Positions 7,148-14,846 of a DNA stretch of 20,012 bases are shown one piece after another. Numbering within the stretch: position 1 is the stretch's first letter; each line of letters opens with the position of its first letter. The stretch is from a virus. A model generated the notes under the pieces. The model saw only the letters and a program-made list of their open reading frames with translations. It was not told where the DNA came from and did no database searches. The position numbers were made by a program, and so were the translations under genes. Location: positions 1 through 20,012 of the IMG/VR virus record IMGVR_UViG_3300025108_003738; one strand, 5' to 3'.

Positions 7148-8631
7148 TTAAAAAATTACTTGTGCTAGGTGGCGGTAATGCTGGACTAATGACTGCACTA
7201 TATCATAAAAAGTCTATTGACAACTTAGACATTACACTTATTAAATCTGATAAAATTGGAACTATTGGTGTTGGCGAAGGTAGTACTGAACATTGGAGAA
7301 GATTCGCTGATGCAGTAGGTATTACAATGACTGATCTTGCAAGAGAATGTGGTGCAACTATTAAGATTGGTATTAAGTTTGAAGATTGGCACGGTGACAA
7401 AACCAGCTACTATCACAGTTTAGCAGAACCATATATATTTGTAGATGCATACACAGGTGATGCACATACATTGATGAGATTGATTTCAGAAGGTGTTGAT
7501 TCTGAATCGTTGCATTGGGATTTACCTATGCAAGGATATGTAAGTCCGCCATTTGAAGATTACTATCAGTTCCATTTTGATAGTGAAAAATTAAATGCAT
7601 TTTTAGAAAAGAGATGCATTGAAGCAGGTATTAACGTTATAACTACAGAAGTTGTAGATGTTAACATTGGTGACGGGGGCTTTGTAGACTCAGTAGTCGA
7701 CATAGAAAGACGAACACACACCGCAGACTTTTTTATTGATAGTAGTGGATTCAAAAGAGTTATTGCAAGTAAACTAGGTGCTGAATGGGTAGACTGGTCA
7801 TCATTTTTACCTATGAATAGTGCTATTGCTTTTCAAACACCACGCCAAGAAGAGATACCACCTTACACACTTTCTAAAGCATTAAGTGCTGGTTGGCATT
7901 GGCGTAGTCCTGTACAAGAACGTTTTGGTAACGGTTATGTGTTTAGTGATCAATTTATTTCTGAAGACGAAGCCATAGCAGAAATACAATCTTTATTTTC
8001 AGATACAATTAATATAGGTAGAAAAATTAATTTTGTTTCAGGTAAGGTTAATAAGTTTTGGATTAAGAACTGTGTTAGCATTGGACTTAGCAGTAACTTT
8101 GTAGAGCCTTTAGAAGCAAGTAGTATTTCAACAACTATACAACAATCAAGAGCATTAGTTGGCGCACTAGCATCTTGGGAACGTGGCGATCAAGCAACTA
8201 TAAATGAATACAATAGGATATTTGATGACTGTTTAAGTAATGTGTTAGACTTTATTCAATTGCATTATTTTACACAAAGAGAAGATTCAAAGTTTTGGCG
8301 TTGGTGTAAAAATGAAATAGAAGTTACTCCTTTTAATAAACAAAACTTAGAAAATTTTAAAAAACAATTTGTAAATCAAATATTATTACCCGAAGATGGT
8401 ATGCACGGAAGTTTTAGAATTTACGATAATTTAAATTGGATACAGATTATGCATGGATTGCGTATGTTTGATATTCCTAGCATTAAAAAATTATATAATG
8501 AGCGTTATAGTAAATATCGTGCAGAAGATACAGCACAATTATCTATGCTACCACAAACTCCAGGTAACGGCTGGATGAAATGTAGAGAAGCAATAGAAAC
8601 ATTAAAAGGAAGGACTACCTATAAGTTATGA
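7144..8631 (+). CDS. Flavin-dependent (tryptophan-type) halogenase 1
   Basis: The product has 495 residues, about the family's usual length. The FAD-binding GGGNAG is at 9-14 and GVGEGSTEHW at 42-51. The catalytic-lysine region TIKIGIKFEDW (72-82) places Lys74 at the position of Lys79 in PrnA and RebH. WHWRSP (251-256) stands for the WxWxIP halogenase motif with Ile changed to Ser. FVEPLEASS (319-327) has Glu324 at the PrnA Glu346 position, but the halide-binding S-T-G reads A-S-S. Such enzymes oxidise halide with FADH2 and O2 to make HOX, which reacts via the lysine. The viral halogenase VirX1 of cyanophage Syn10 belongs to this superfamily. No flavin reductase is nearby. It overlaps its neighbours by 4 bp on both sides. 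Confidence 0.92.
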   Translation: MIKKLLVLGGGNAGLMTALYHKKSIDNLDITLIKSDKIGTIGVGEGSTEHWRRFADAVGITMTDLARECGATIKIGIKFEDWHGDKTSYYHSLAEPYIFVDAYTGDAHTLMRLISEGVDSESLHWDLPMQGYVSPPFEDYYQFHFDSEKLNAFLEKRCIEAGINVITTEVVDVNIGDGGFVDSVVDIERRTHTADFFIDSSGFKRVIASKLGAEWVDWSSFLPMNSAIAFQTPRQEEIPPYTLSKALSAGWHWRSPVQERFGNGYVFSDQFISEDEAIAEIQSLFSDTINIGRKINFVSGKVNKFWIKNCVSIGLSSNFVEPLEASSISTTIQQSRALVGALASWERGDQATINEYNRIFDDCLSNVLDFIQLHYFTQREDSKFWRWCKNEIEVTPFNKQNLENFKKQFVNQILLPEDGMHGSFRIYDNLNWIQIMHGLRMFDIPSIKKLYNERYSKYRAEDTAQLSMLPQTPGNGWMKCREAIETLKGRTTYKL

Positions 8632-10133
8632 TAAAATCTCTAACAATATTAGGTGGCGGAACAAGTGGATTAGTTGCAGCACTAACACTTAGAAAATCTC
8701 ACCCTCTATTAAAATTAAAACTTTTAAGATCAAGTAAGATTGGTATTATTGGTGTTGGTGAAGGTAGTACAGAACACTGGCAAAGATTTATGCACCACAT
8801 TGATGTTGATGTTCCAACGATTGTTAGAGAAACAGGAGCAACATTTAAAATCGGTATTAAGTTTACTAATTGGCAAGGAGATGGGAAACATTATTTTCAT
8901 AGTTTAACAGAACAGTTTGCAGCACTAGATCCACTTAGTGAAGCACCTGTTCAATGGATGAGAATGATTGCTGAAAATTGGGATCCTATTGATACTGTTT
9001 GGAAAAGAACTGCTAGTAGTTTACATGCTGAACCTTTTCATGATAGTTTTGCTCAATACCATTTTGATACAAATAAATTAAATGAATTCTTTACACGATT
9101 ATGTGTAGAAAGAGGAATCGAAGTATTAGATGTTGATATTGAAGATGTAATTTTAGATGAAACAGGTAATGTTAAAGAGCTAGTTGACGAAGCTGGAACA
9201 AAACATGCTAGTGATTTCTTTATTGACTGTAGTGGATTTAATAGAGTTATATCAAGTAAACTAGGACAAAAATGGATAGACTGTGGACATCAACTTCCTA
9301 TGAATAGTGCTATTGCGTTTCCTACTGCTAGAACTGAAGACATCCCATCTTATACAGAAGCAACTGCACTAAGCAGTGGTTGGTGTTGGAGAATTCCTAC
9401 ACAAGATAGATATGGAAATGGTTATGTGTTTAGTGATCAATTTATTAACGAAACACAAGCATATGATGAAGTATCGCAGCACTATGAAAAGCATTTAGGT
9501 ATTAAAGATTTAGAAATAGGTAAACGTGTAAAATTTAATGCTGGATATGTTAACGAATTTTGGACAAAGAATTGTGTATCATTAGGGCTTAGTGCTATGT
9601 TTGTAGAACCTTTAGAAGCAACATCAATAGGTTCAACAATACAACAAGTTAATATACTTGTAGGTAATTTATTGTACTATAGAAAAAATGATGATACTGT
9701 TGCAAAAAGATTTAATGAAAGAATGAATTTAATTGCTACTAACATTATTGACTTTATTCAGATACATTATCTTACAAAACGTAACGACTCAGAGTTTTGG
9801 CGTTGGTGTGATGAAGGTATTGTTCTAACACCATTCAACGAAGAAACACTACAGTCATTTAAAACTGCTTATCCTAATTCAGGACACTTTGTTGATCCGT
9901 CTCTTATGTTCAGTTATCTTAATTGGATACAAGTTATGCACGGCTTACATCTTTTTGATTATGATGCTTGTAAAAAGTTTTGGGAAGAAAATTTTGCAGA
10001 AAGACACAATGAAAGTTTAACAAATTTAATGAAAAAACAATTAGCAGATTGGCCAGATGAAAAAATTTACACACATCGAGAAGCATTAAACATATTAAAA
10101 GATCGTTACTTGGAGGTAAACCATGAACTCTAA
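8628..10133 (+). CDS. Flavin-dependent (tryptophan-type) halogenase 2
   Basis: The product has 501 residues and is a close paralogue of halogenase 1: the segments IGVGEGSTEHW, GATxKIGIKF, LPMNSAIAF, GNGYVFSDQFI and EFWRWC-type are near-identical. GGGTSG (9-14) binds FAD, Lys74 aligns with the catalytic lysine, WCWRIP (252-257) is a canonical WxWxIP, and FVEPLEATS (325-333) gives Glu330 with A-T-S in place of S-T-G at the halide site. It starts within the previous stop (ATGA overlap). The pair looks like a local tandem duplication that has since diverged. The substrate cannot be read from the sequence. Confidence 0.92.
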   Translation: MIKSLTILGGGTSGLVAALTLRKSHPLLKLKLLRSSKIGIIGVGEGSTEHWQRFMHHIDVDVPTIVRETGATFKIGIKFTNWQGDGKHYFHSLTEQFAALDPLSEAPVQWMRMIAENWDPIDTVWKRTASSLHAEPFHDSFAQYHFDTNKLNEFFTRLCVERGIEVLDVDIEDVILDETGNVKELVDEAGTKHASDFFIDCSGFNRVISSKLGQKWIDCGHQLPMNSAIAFPTARTEDIPSYTEATALSSGWCWRIPTQDRYGNGYVFSDQFINETQAYDEVSQHYEKHLGIKDLEIGKRVKFNAGYVNEFWTKNCVSLGLSAMFVEPLEATSIGSTIQQVNILVGNLLYYRKNDDTVAKRFNERMNLIATNIIDFIQIHYLTKRNDSEFWRWCDEGIVLTPFNEETLQSFKTAYPNSGHFVDPSLMFSYLNWIQVMHGLHLFDYDACKKFWEENFAERHNESLTNLMKKQLADWPDEKIYTHREALNILKDRYLEVNHEL

Positions 10134-11667
10134 TACAGTTATATTAGGCGGTGGCGTTGCAGGCTGGTTAACTGCACTACTAATAAAAAAGACAAGACCT
10201 AGTATGAATATTACTGTTGTTGAAGATCCTAATAAGCCACCTATTATTGCTGGTGAAAGCGGTACAACTACATTTGTTGATATGTTAAAGTATCTTGATA
10301 TCGATTTTGATGACTTTGTTGCTAAAGCAAATGCTACACCAAAACTAGGTGGACGTTTTAAAGATTGGTCAGGAGTAGGTAGTGAATTTATTCATTGTTT
10401 GCAAACAGATTATGCACCTTGGTTAGATGGATGGTCAGACAATCCTGACGCTAGTGTCTTTAATATGAACTTAGGACAATTTACCGGTATAATAGCAGCT
10501 GAAAGGCAAAAGAATTTATATCAGGCTACACTGCTAGGTAATGATGTTCCTTTAGCAGATGCATTCTATGCAAACTATTTTATTAAAGAAAATAAAGTTC
10601 CGTTTGGTGCTTCTAAATCAGAACTACCAATTATTGCTATGTGGCACAATGAGAGTAGAGCAACGGCAGCATACTTGAAAGAAGTGGCTCTTAAAAGAGA
10701 TATTACATTGATCGAAGGCACATACGTAGATGCCAAACAAAATGATAAAGGTGATATAACAACTTTAATTTTAGATGATAACAGAGAAATTGAAGGAGAA
10801 TGGTTTGTTGATTGTACTGGATTTGCACAGTTACTAATTAGAAAAAAATTAGGAGCAGAATACTCTGATTACTCAGATCATTTTACACACAACTCTGTTA
10901 TTGCATGGTGGGACGAACCCAAGTATTCAGTAACAACAAATGCAACAGCAATGAAATATGGTTGGCGTTGGAATATTAATTTGCAACACAGATCTGGTAA
11001 TGGTTACATTTATGACAACAATTATATTACAGCAGACCAAGCATTAGAGGAAGCAAGAAGTGTATGTGGTGAACATATAGAACCTATTGCTTCATTTACA
11101 TACACACCCGAAGTAGCAAAAGAAAGTTGGAAAAATAATGTTTTTGCAATTGGTTTAAGCAGTGGTTTCTTAGAACCATTAGAAGCAAACGGTATTGCAG
11201 TTATTTGCGAGTCACTTTATGCTATGCAAGATTTGTGGGATCCTACTAGAAGAGATCACACGCTGTACAGAGATAGATTTAATCATAGAGTTAATACAGT
11301 TTATGAAGATATTAAAGACTTTATTGCATTACATTTTAGAGGACGTAGAGATGACACAGACTTCTGGAAAAGTCATATACATGACCCAGAACGTATTCCA
11401 GAATCATTAGCAATGAAACTAAAAGACTGGGATCATTATTGGCAAGGACTTGTTGGTGTAGAGCCTGTTTTTAACGGTTATTCGCCAGCAGCATGGATGC
11501 AAGTAATACAGGGATTACATATATTTTCTAACACATACTTTAGCACTGCGTTTGAAGATAAACTTGAAACAGGCAGAAACGTGCTAAATACTAACGTAAA
11601 ACGCTACAAAGAGCTTGTGGCTCCATTCTGGACAATCGATGAATGGATTAAGAATATTGATAAATAA
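10123..11667 (+). CDS. Flavin-dependent (tryptophan-type) halogenase 3
   Basis: The product has 514 residues and is more distant from halogenases 1 and 2. It has GGGVAG (9-14), IIAGESGTTTF (41-51), the catalytic Lys74 (TPKLGGRFKDW), WRWNIN (281-286) replacing WxWxIP, and FLEPLEANG (349-357), where Glu354 is kept and the halide-contacting Thr becomes Asn. It has an N-terminal insert-like stretch at about 95-160 (substrate-cap region) that differs from the other two, suggesting another substrate. A strong ribosome site GGAGG lies at 10112-10116, and the start overlaps the previous gene by 11 bp. The last codons GAT AAA TAA contain the late promoter of the next gene. Confidence 0.92.
   Translation: MNSNTVILGGGVAGWLTALLIKKTRPSMNITVVEDPNKPPIIAGESGTTTFVDMLKYLDIDFDDFVAKANATPKLGGRFKDWSGVGSEFIHCLQTDYAPWLDGWSDNPDASVFNMNLGQFTGIIAAERQKNLYQATLLGNDVPLADAFYANYFIKENKVPFGASKSELPIIAMWHNESRATAAYLKEVALKRDITLIEGTYVDAKQNDKGDITTLILDDNREIEGEWFVDCTGFAQLLIRKKLGAEYSDYSDHFTHNSVIAWWDEPKYSVTTNATAMKYGWRWNINLQHRSGNGYIYDNNYITADQALEEARSVCGEHIEPIASFTYTPEVAKESWKNNVFAIGLSSGFLEPLEANGIAVICESLYAMQDLWDPTRRDHTLYRDRFNHRVNTVYEDIKDFIALHFRGRRDDTDFWKSHIHDPERIPESLAMKLKDWDHYWQGLVGVEPVFNGYSPAAWMQVIQGLHIFSNTYFSTAFEDKLETGRNVLNTNVKRYKELVAPFWTIDEWIKNIDK
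11659..11666 (+). promoter_or_regulatory. T4-type late promoter (GATAAATA)
   Basis: The plus-strand octamer GATAAATA is embedded in the last codons of halogenase 3, 22 bp before the ATG of the 52-residue gene. It matches the NATAAATA consensus. The leader it would produce carries AGGAG at 11674-11678, a well-placed ribosome site. It would uncouple expression of the small gene from the halogenase operon. Confidence 0.7.
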
Positions 11668-11688
11668 AGATATAGGAGTTATACAAAT

Positions 11689-11847
11689 ATGGCAACTTAC
11701 AAAATGATTATTAGAAAAGAGGTAGGTAAAGCGCCTATTACTCAGGACACTTGTGAAGCATCAAGCAAAGAAGCAGCGGCAAAAATCTTTGAAGAGCGTC
11801 ACGGTCCAGCAAAAATCGTTGCAGGCCCTACTAAAGTCAGCGACTAA
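11689..11847 (+). CDS. Small 52-residue phage protein, late expressed, unknown function
   Basis: The product has 52 residues, starts MATYKMIIRKEVG and ends AKIVAGPTKVSD. The pattern suggests a beta-alpha-beta layout: strand 3-9, helix about 26-38 (KEAAAKIFEERHG), strand 41-46. It has no Trp and one Tyr, so it is an unlikely Trp-halogenase substrate. I recognise no family. Support for a real gene comes from the dedicated late promoter, the AGGAG site 10 bp upstream, and codon use richer in C/G-ending codons (ATC, GTC, CGT, GGC, AGC) than neighbours, a hint of high expression. Its stop TAA abuts the TTA (TAA on the other strand) of the convergent operon with no spacer. Confidence 0.8.
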   Translation: MATYKMIIRKEVGKAPITQDTCEASSKEAAAKIFEERHGPAKIVAGPTKVSD

Positions 11848-12474
11848 TTAACGCTTAAATCCAAGCATATCTTTAACATTCTGCACTTCGTCTTTTATCT
11901 CTTGACGAACAAATTCTGCAGGAAGTCCTAATGCTGGTTTCGTATCCCATTTTAAATGTGAATATGGTCCATCGGCTTCTACGTACTGTAGAAACGCTTG
12001 TACTACTTTGTTACCCTCATACGGGTTTCTCCAGTGTTCGTGCCTACGTCCACTGTATATAACAATATCACCAACATCTAAATTAATCTCGTGTTCAACA
12101 CCATCTTCATTTTTAATGTATATTGGCCAATTGTATTCTGGTTCTTTTGATATTGCAACTGATACCGATACTTCAGAGCTAGGTCTGTCAAAGTGTTTTT
12201 TAAGTTGCGATCCTTTATAATATATCCTAGCATAAGAGTACACTGGTACCAACTCATGACCCCATTCTTTTGCAACCAAAGGATTTAGTTTTACCATCAA
12301 TGTTTCAAACATCAAGGGAGCGTATCTCGCAAAAGTGTTTTCTTCAAGGTCAGATAAGTCGGCACCAGCATACAATACTTTACAAACTTCTTCCATCAGT
12401 TCGTACTCTAATGCAAGAAATTCGCAGAGTTCTGTTGATACTGCGCCTCGTATAATTTTGTAATCTTCTATCAT
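11848..12474 (-). CDS. 2OG-Fe(II) oxygenase (prolyl-4-hydroxylase-like)
   Basis: The product has 208 residues. Canonical facial triad: HFD (His94, Asp96) and HWR (His147) in 'GDIVIYSGRRHEHWRNP' (135-151). Lys156 or a nearby basic residue is the candidate 2OG anchor. 'YSYARIYYKGSQLKKHFDR' (79-97) and '..WPIYI' (116-120) fit phage and bacterial oxygenases in the P4H superfamily. It is the last gene of the minus operon and overlaps the upstream gene by 4 bp. The substrate is unknown. Confidence 0.88.
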   Translation of the reverse strand: MIEDYKIIRGAVSTELCEFLALEYELMEEVCKVLYAGADLSDLEENTFARYAPLMFETLMVKLNPLVAKEWGHELVPVYSYARIYYKGSQLKKHFDRPSSEVSVSVAISKEPEYNWPIYIKNEDGVEHEINLDVGDIVIYSGRRHEHWRNPYEGNKVVQAFLQYVEADGPYSHLKWDTKPALGLPAEFVRQEIKDEVQNVKDMLGFKR

Positions 12475-13028
12475 AGTAATGGCATTAACCCCATATTACC
12501 AAAAGGTCTTTCTTCATAATTTCTAATAAAAGAATTATTTGGTATTGAATGTACATCAAACCCTATTGTTGTTCTATAACCTTCATATGGTTCTAGTACT
12601 TTAACTTCGTGTTCAGCATGTCCTGGTCCTAAATATATTTGACCTGGCTTGTTATCAATAGTCCAATTATCAAATATAGTTTGTGTACTTTTAGGATCAA
12701 TGCTAATATATCCGTGCCAATCAAATTCATGTCCGTGTCGTGTTAAGCATTCATCTGGTCTATGATAGTTTAACCATGCTTGTATCCACAGTGGTCGATC
12801 ATCACCTATATTACTTCTTACAAATGTTCCAAGCTCTTTATATATGTTATAAAAAATAGTGCTAGGTGCAGTTAGTGCAAACACATTGTACAAATTATAT
12901 GACCATGTGCTGTCATTATTATCAGAAAATATTTTCTTAAAAACACCATGTGCGTTATCTAAATGATCAAAAATCTGAGTCTTATTCTCGATTATATATT
13001 GACTTTGGTGTAAGTAGTATTCGCTCAT
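12471..13028 (-). CDS. 2OG-Fe(II) oxygenase-like protein
   Basis: The product has 185 residues. The core 'WIQAWLNYHRPDECLTRHGHEFDWHGYISI' region (81-110) supplies candidate ligands His98, His100 and Asp103/His105. The second half has 'GQIYLGPGHAEHEVKVLEPYEGYRTTIGFD' (129-158), with distal His137/His140 and Arg152 spaced as in 2OG oxygenases. The first motif is less clean than HxD, so which residue serves as carboxylate ligand is uncertain. It is coupled to both neighbours by 4 bp overlaps. Confidence 0.72.
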   Translation of the reverse strand: MSEYYLHQSQYIIENKTQIFDHLDNAHGVFKKIFSDNNDSTWSYNLYNVFALTAPSTIFYNIYKELGTFVRSNIGDDRPLWIQAWLNYHRPDECLTRHGHEFDWHGYISIDPKSTQTIFDNWTIDNKPGQIYLGPGHAEHEVKVLEPYEGYRTTIGFDVHSIPNNSFIRNYEERPFGNMGLMPLL

Positions 13029-13636
13029 CCTAGTTGAACCCTATCTAAATTAATGTTAATAACAGATCTATATGCAGAATCTTTACAATAACTGCTAGTA
13101 TGATAATACTTTCCTGGGAATACAACTACTCTACCTTGTTTAGGTGTAACACGTTCTTTAATTGTAAACTTGTTCTCTTTGATACGCATAATATCATCAG
13201 TACCAGGATCATAAGTATCATTTGTTTCATTAAAAATAATAGTATCACCGTCACAATCGTTTACATAATAAATTGCATTCCAATGTTCAAAGAAGCTGTC
13301 TATGTGCGGCATATGGTATTCTAACGTGCTTGTTTTGTTAGGTAGGGTCAAGTTAGCTCTCATGCGTATTAACCTGTTATACGGCGTCTTAGACGCACTA
13401 GTAATGCTTAAAACAAGCGGATATATAAAATTAAAGTGTTGACTTACTGCTTGTTGTTTTTCGTAAAAGAAGTGATTAAAACCTGCATGATTGCTTTCAC
13501 CTTGTAGTTCTGCATCAGGAGAAACCATGTTCTGATTAAAGACCCAACCAAATTCCCAACCAGTTAATAATGTTCTAATATGGTCTGAATAATCTTTAGG
13601 AATTACATCATCAAGTATTAAAATATCATTTGTCAT
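13025..13636 (-). CDS. 2OG-Fe(II) oxygenase, phage HxD...H...R type
   Basis: The product has 203 residues. There is a clean triad His111-x-Asp113 (PHIDSF) and His179 (YYHTSS), with Arg190 (YRSVININL) for 2OG binding. The segment 'AIYYVNDCDGDTIIFNET' (121-138) is nearly the same as 'ACYYVNECDGETVVFHET' in the gene at 14839-15420, so the two are paralogues. The N-terminal 'ILILDDVIPKDY' is the usual opening of T4-like phage oxygenases. 4 bp overlaps on both sides show translational coupling. Confidence 0.9.
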   Translation of the reverse strand: MTNDILILDDVIPKDYSDHIRTLLTGWEFGWVFNQNMVSPDAELQGESNHAGFNHFFYEKQQAVSQHFNFIYPLVLSITSASKTPYNRLIRMRANLTLPNKTSTLEYHMPHIDSFFEHWNAIYYVNDCDGDTIIFNETNDTYDPGTDDIMRIKENKFTIKERVTPKQGRVVVFPGKYYHTSSYCKDSAYRSVININLDRVQLG

Positions 13637-14142
13637 TGTGTTGGATACCTCTGTACTGCTGTTCCGTAAAACGTTAACATAAGTGTATTTGGTTTGTATT
13701 TTAGAATTTTATAATGTTCTTTAGGATCCCATAGTACACATCTGTTGTAAACATTTTCTATGTTTATTGTAGGATTATGTTTATTATCATAAAAACAAAT
13801 ACCAGAATCTAGTTCAGTGTTTTCTGTTAAAAATACTGTACCAGCAATATTTGCTTGTGTGCTGATTTGTTTAATTTGATCAATACATCTTTCATTCATT
13901 TTTTGATATTCGCAATGTAAGAATGTAAACATTTCTTTACCAAGCACATGTTTAATAAGTTTACCTAGTAATCTTTCAAACATATCTATATCAAGTTCAT
14001 CTAGTGTTGCTGAACGTGATCCTGGAAAAACAGAATTATCTTGGTCAACAAACTCTTGTTTATTTGCATGATGCTCTACTAGCCAAGGCTGCTCAAAGAA
14101 GTTGTCAATAACTTTTACAGGTTGTGTAATATTTCTAATCAT
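13633..14142 (-). CDS. DUF6445-like protein with lost metal-binding residues
   Basis: The product has 169 residues. It aligns by eye with the neighbour at 14139-14846: 'VIDNFFEQPWLVEHHA' (11-26), 'FPGSRSATLDELD' (39-51), 'ANIAGTVFL' (97-105), 'GICFYD' (114-119), 'VYNRCVLWDPKEHY' (131-144). Where that neighbour has WVHDDD, this protein has no His-x-Asp at all, and the Arg of the C-terminal 'SRLTQVFF' is replaced ('NTLMLTFY'). Only one His near the distal position (143) remains. It is likely a non-catalytic paralogue, perhaps a subunit or substrate-binding partner (inference). It is intact, with no frameshift, and coupled to both neighbours by 4 bp. Confidence 0.7.
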   Translation of the reverse strand: MIRNITQPVKVIDNFFEQPWLVEHHANKQEFVDQDNSVFPGSRSATLDELDIDMFERLLGKLIKHVLGKEMFTFLHCEYQKMNERCIDQIKQISTQANIAGTVFLTENTELDSGICFYDNKHNPTINIENVYNRCVLWDPKEHYKILKYKPNTLMLTFYGTAVQRYPTQ

Positions 14143-14846
14143 ATTGCCCTCGCAAAAAATACTTGTGTAAGCCTTGAGTCTTTAATAGTATTACCATAAA
14201 AGTGTTCAGGACTATGCCAAAGCCTAGTATCAAAAATAATAGCTCTGTTATATACACTTTCCATTGTTACTGTTTTTTTAAATTCTGCAACTTGTGCTTC
14301 GCGTATTTGATTAAATTCTTCTTTTTCTTTTGCTGGAACATCTAATACATCTTGCATAAACACTTCTGCATATTTGCCACCATCAAAATCCATATCTTCG
14401 TATATTACTGTTCCTGTTCCTTGAGGTGCTTCTTTGTTTAAGTATACAACTCCTGCTACATTTAATTTAGGATCATCGTCATGTACCCAGCCACGTGTGT
14501 ATGATTCTGGTGTACTATGAAACGCTGTTTGTATTTCGTCAAACCCTGTATAACCATAATCTTTAAGATATACTAGTAATTTTTTACTAAAAAAGTCTAA
14601 ACTTTTTTGATCAAATTCATGAAACAGTTTAGTTCTTACACCTGGCCAACTTCCTCTATCACCTTTAAAGTATTCTAAACTAAGTGCATATTCTCTTACT
14701 TGATCAGGCTCTTCATAAAAATTATCAACTACCATAGTAGGTAGGTAAGGATATGTAAATCTATCCTTTAGATTTTGAGAAACAATACGAGAACTAGATT
14801 GTTTGTCACGCTCTAGTAATTCATTTATATACTGCTCTTTATCCAT
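14139..14846 (-). CDS. DUF6445-family protein, likely 2OG-Fe(II) oxygenase fold
   Basis: The product has 235 residues. Motifs in order: 'VVDNFYEEPDQVREYA' (39-54), 'WPGVRT' (67-72), 'GWVHDDDPKLNVAGVVYLN' (119-137), 'GTVIYED' (145-151), 'YNRAIIFDTRLWHSPEHFYG' (199-218), 'SRLTQVFF' (224-231). His122, Asp124 (or 123), His211 and Arg225 occupy the positions of a 2OG-oxygenase triad plus 2OG anchor. To my knowledge DUF6445 proteins are often encoded next to tryptophan halogenases in Alphaproteobacteria, which fits the four halogenases here. A charged helical insert lies at about 160-195. The enzymatic activity is unproven. Confidence 0.75.
   Translation of the reverse strand: MDKEQYINELLERDKQSSSRIVSQNLKDRFTYPYLPTMVVDNFYEEPDQVREYALSLEYFKGDRGSWPGVRTKLFHEFDQKSLDFFSKKLLVYLKDYGYTGFDEIQTAFHSTPESYTRGWVHDDDPKLNVAGVVYLNKEAPQGTGTVIYEDMDFDGGKYAEVFMQDVLDVPAKEKEEFNQIREAQVAEFKKTVTMESVYNRAIIFDTRLWHSPEHFYGNTIKDSRLTQVFFARAI

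Noticed and set aside
11195-11410. Open frame inside halogenase 3 in another plus-strand frame
   Set aside because: It lies wholly within a strongly supported gene and shows no recognisable motif.
11689-11847. Small gene as a precursor peptide for the halogenases
   Set aside because: It has no Trp, one Tyr and no leader/core layout, and it is better explained as an independent late protein. Kept only as an unknown gene.
13633-14142. Pseudogene call for the short DUF6445-like gene
   Set aside because: The frame is intact, couples to both neighbours by 4 bp and keeps structural motifs. Loss of ligands suggests altered function rather than decay.
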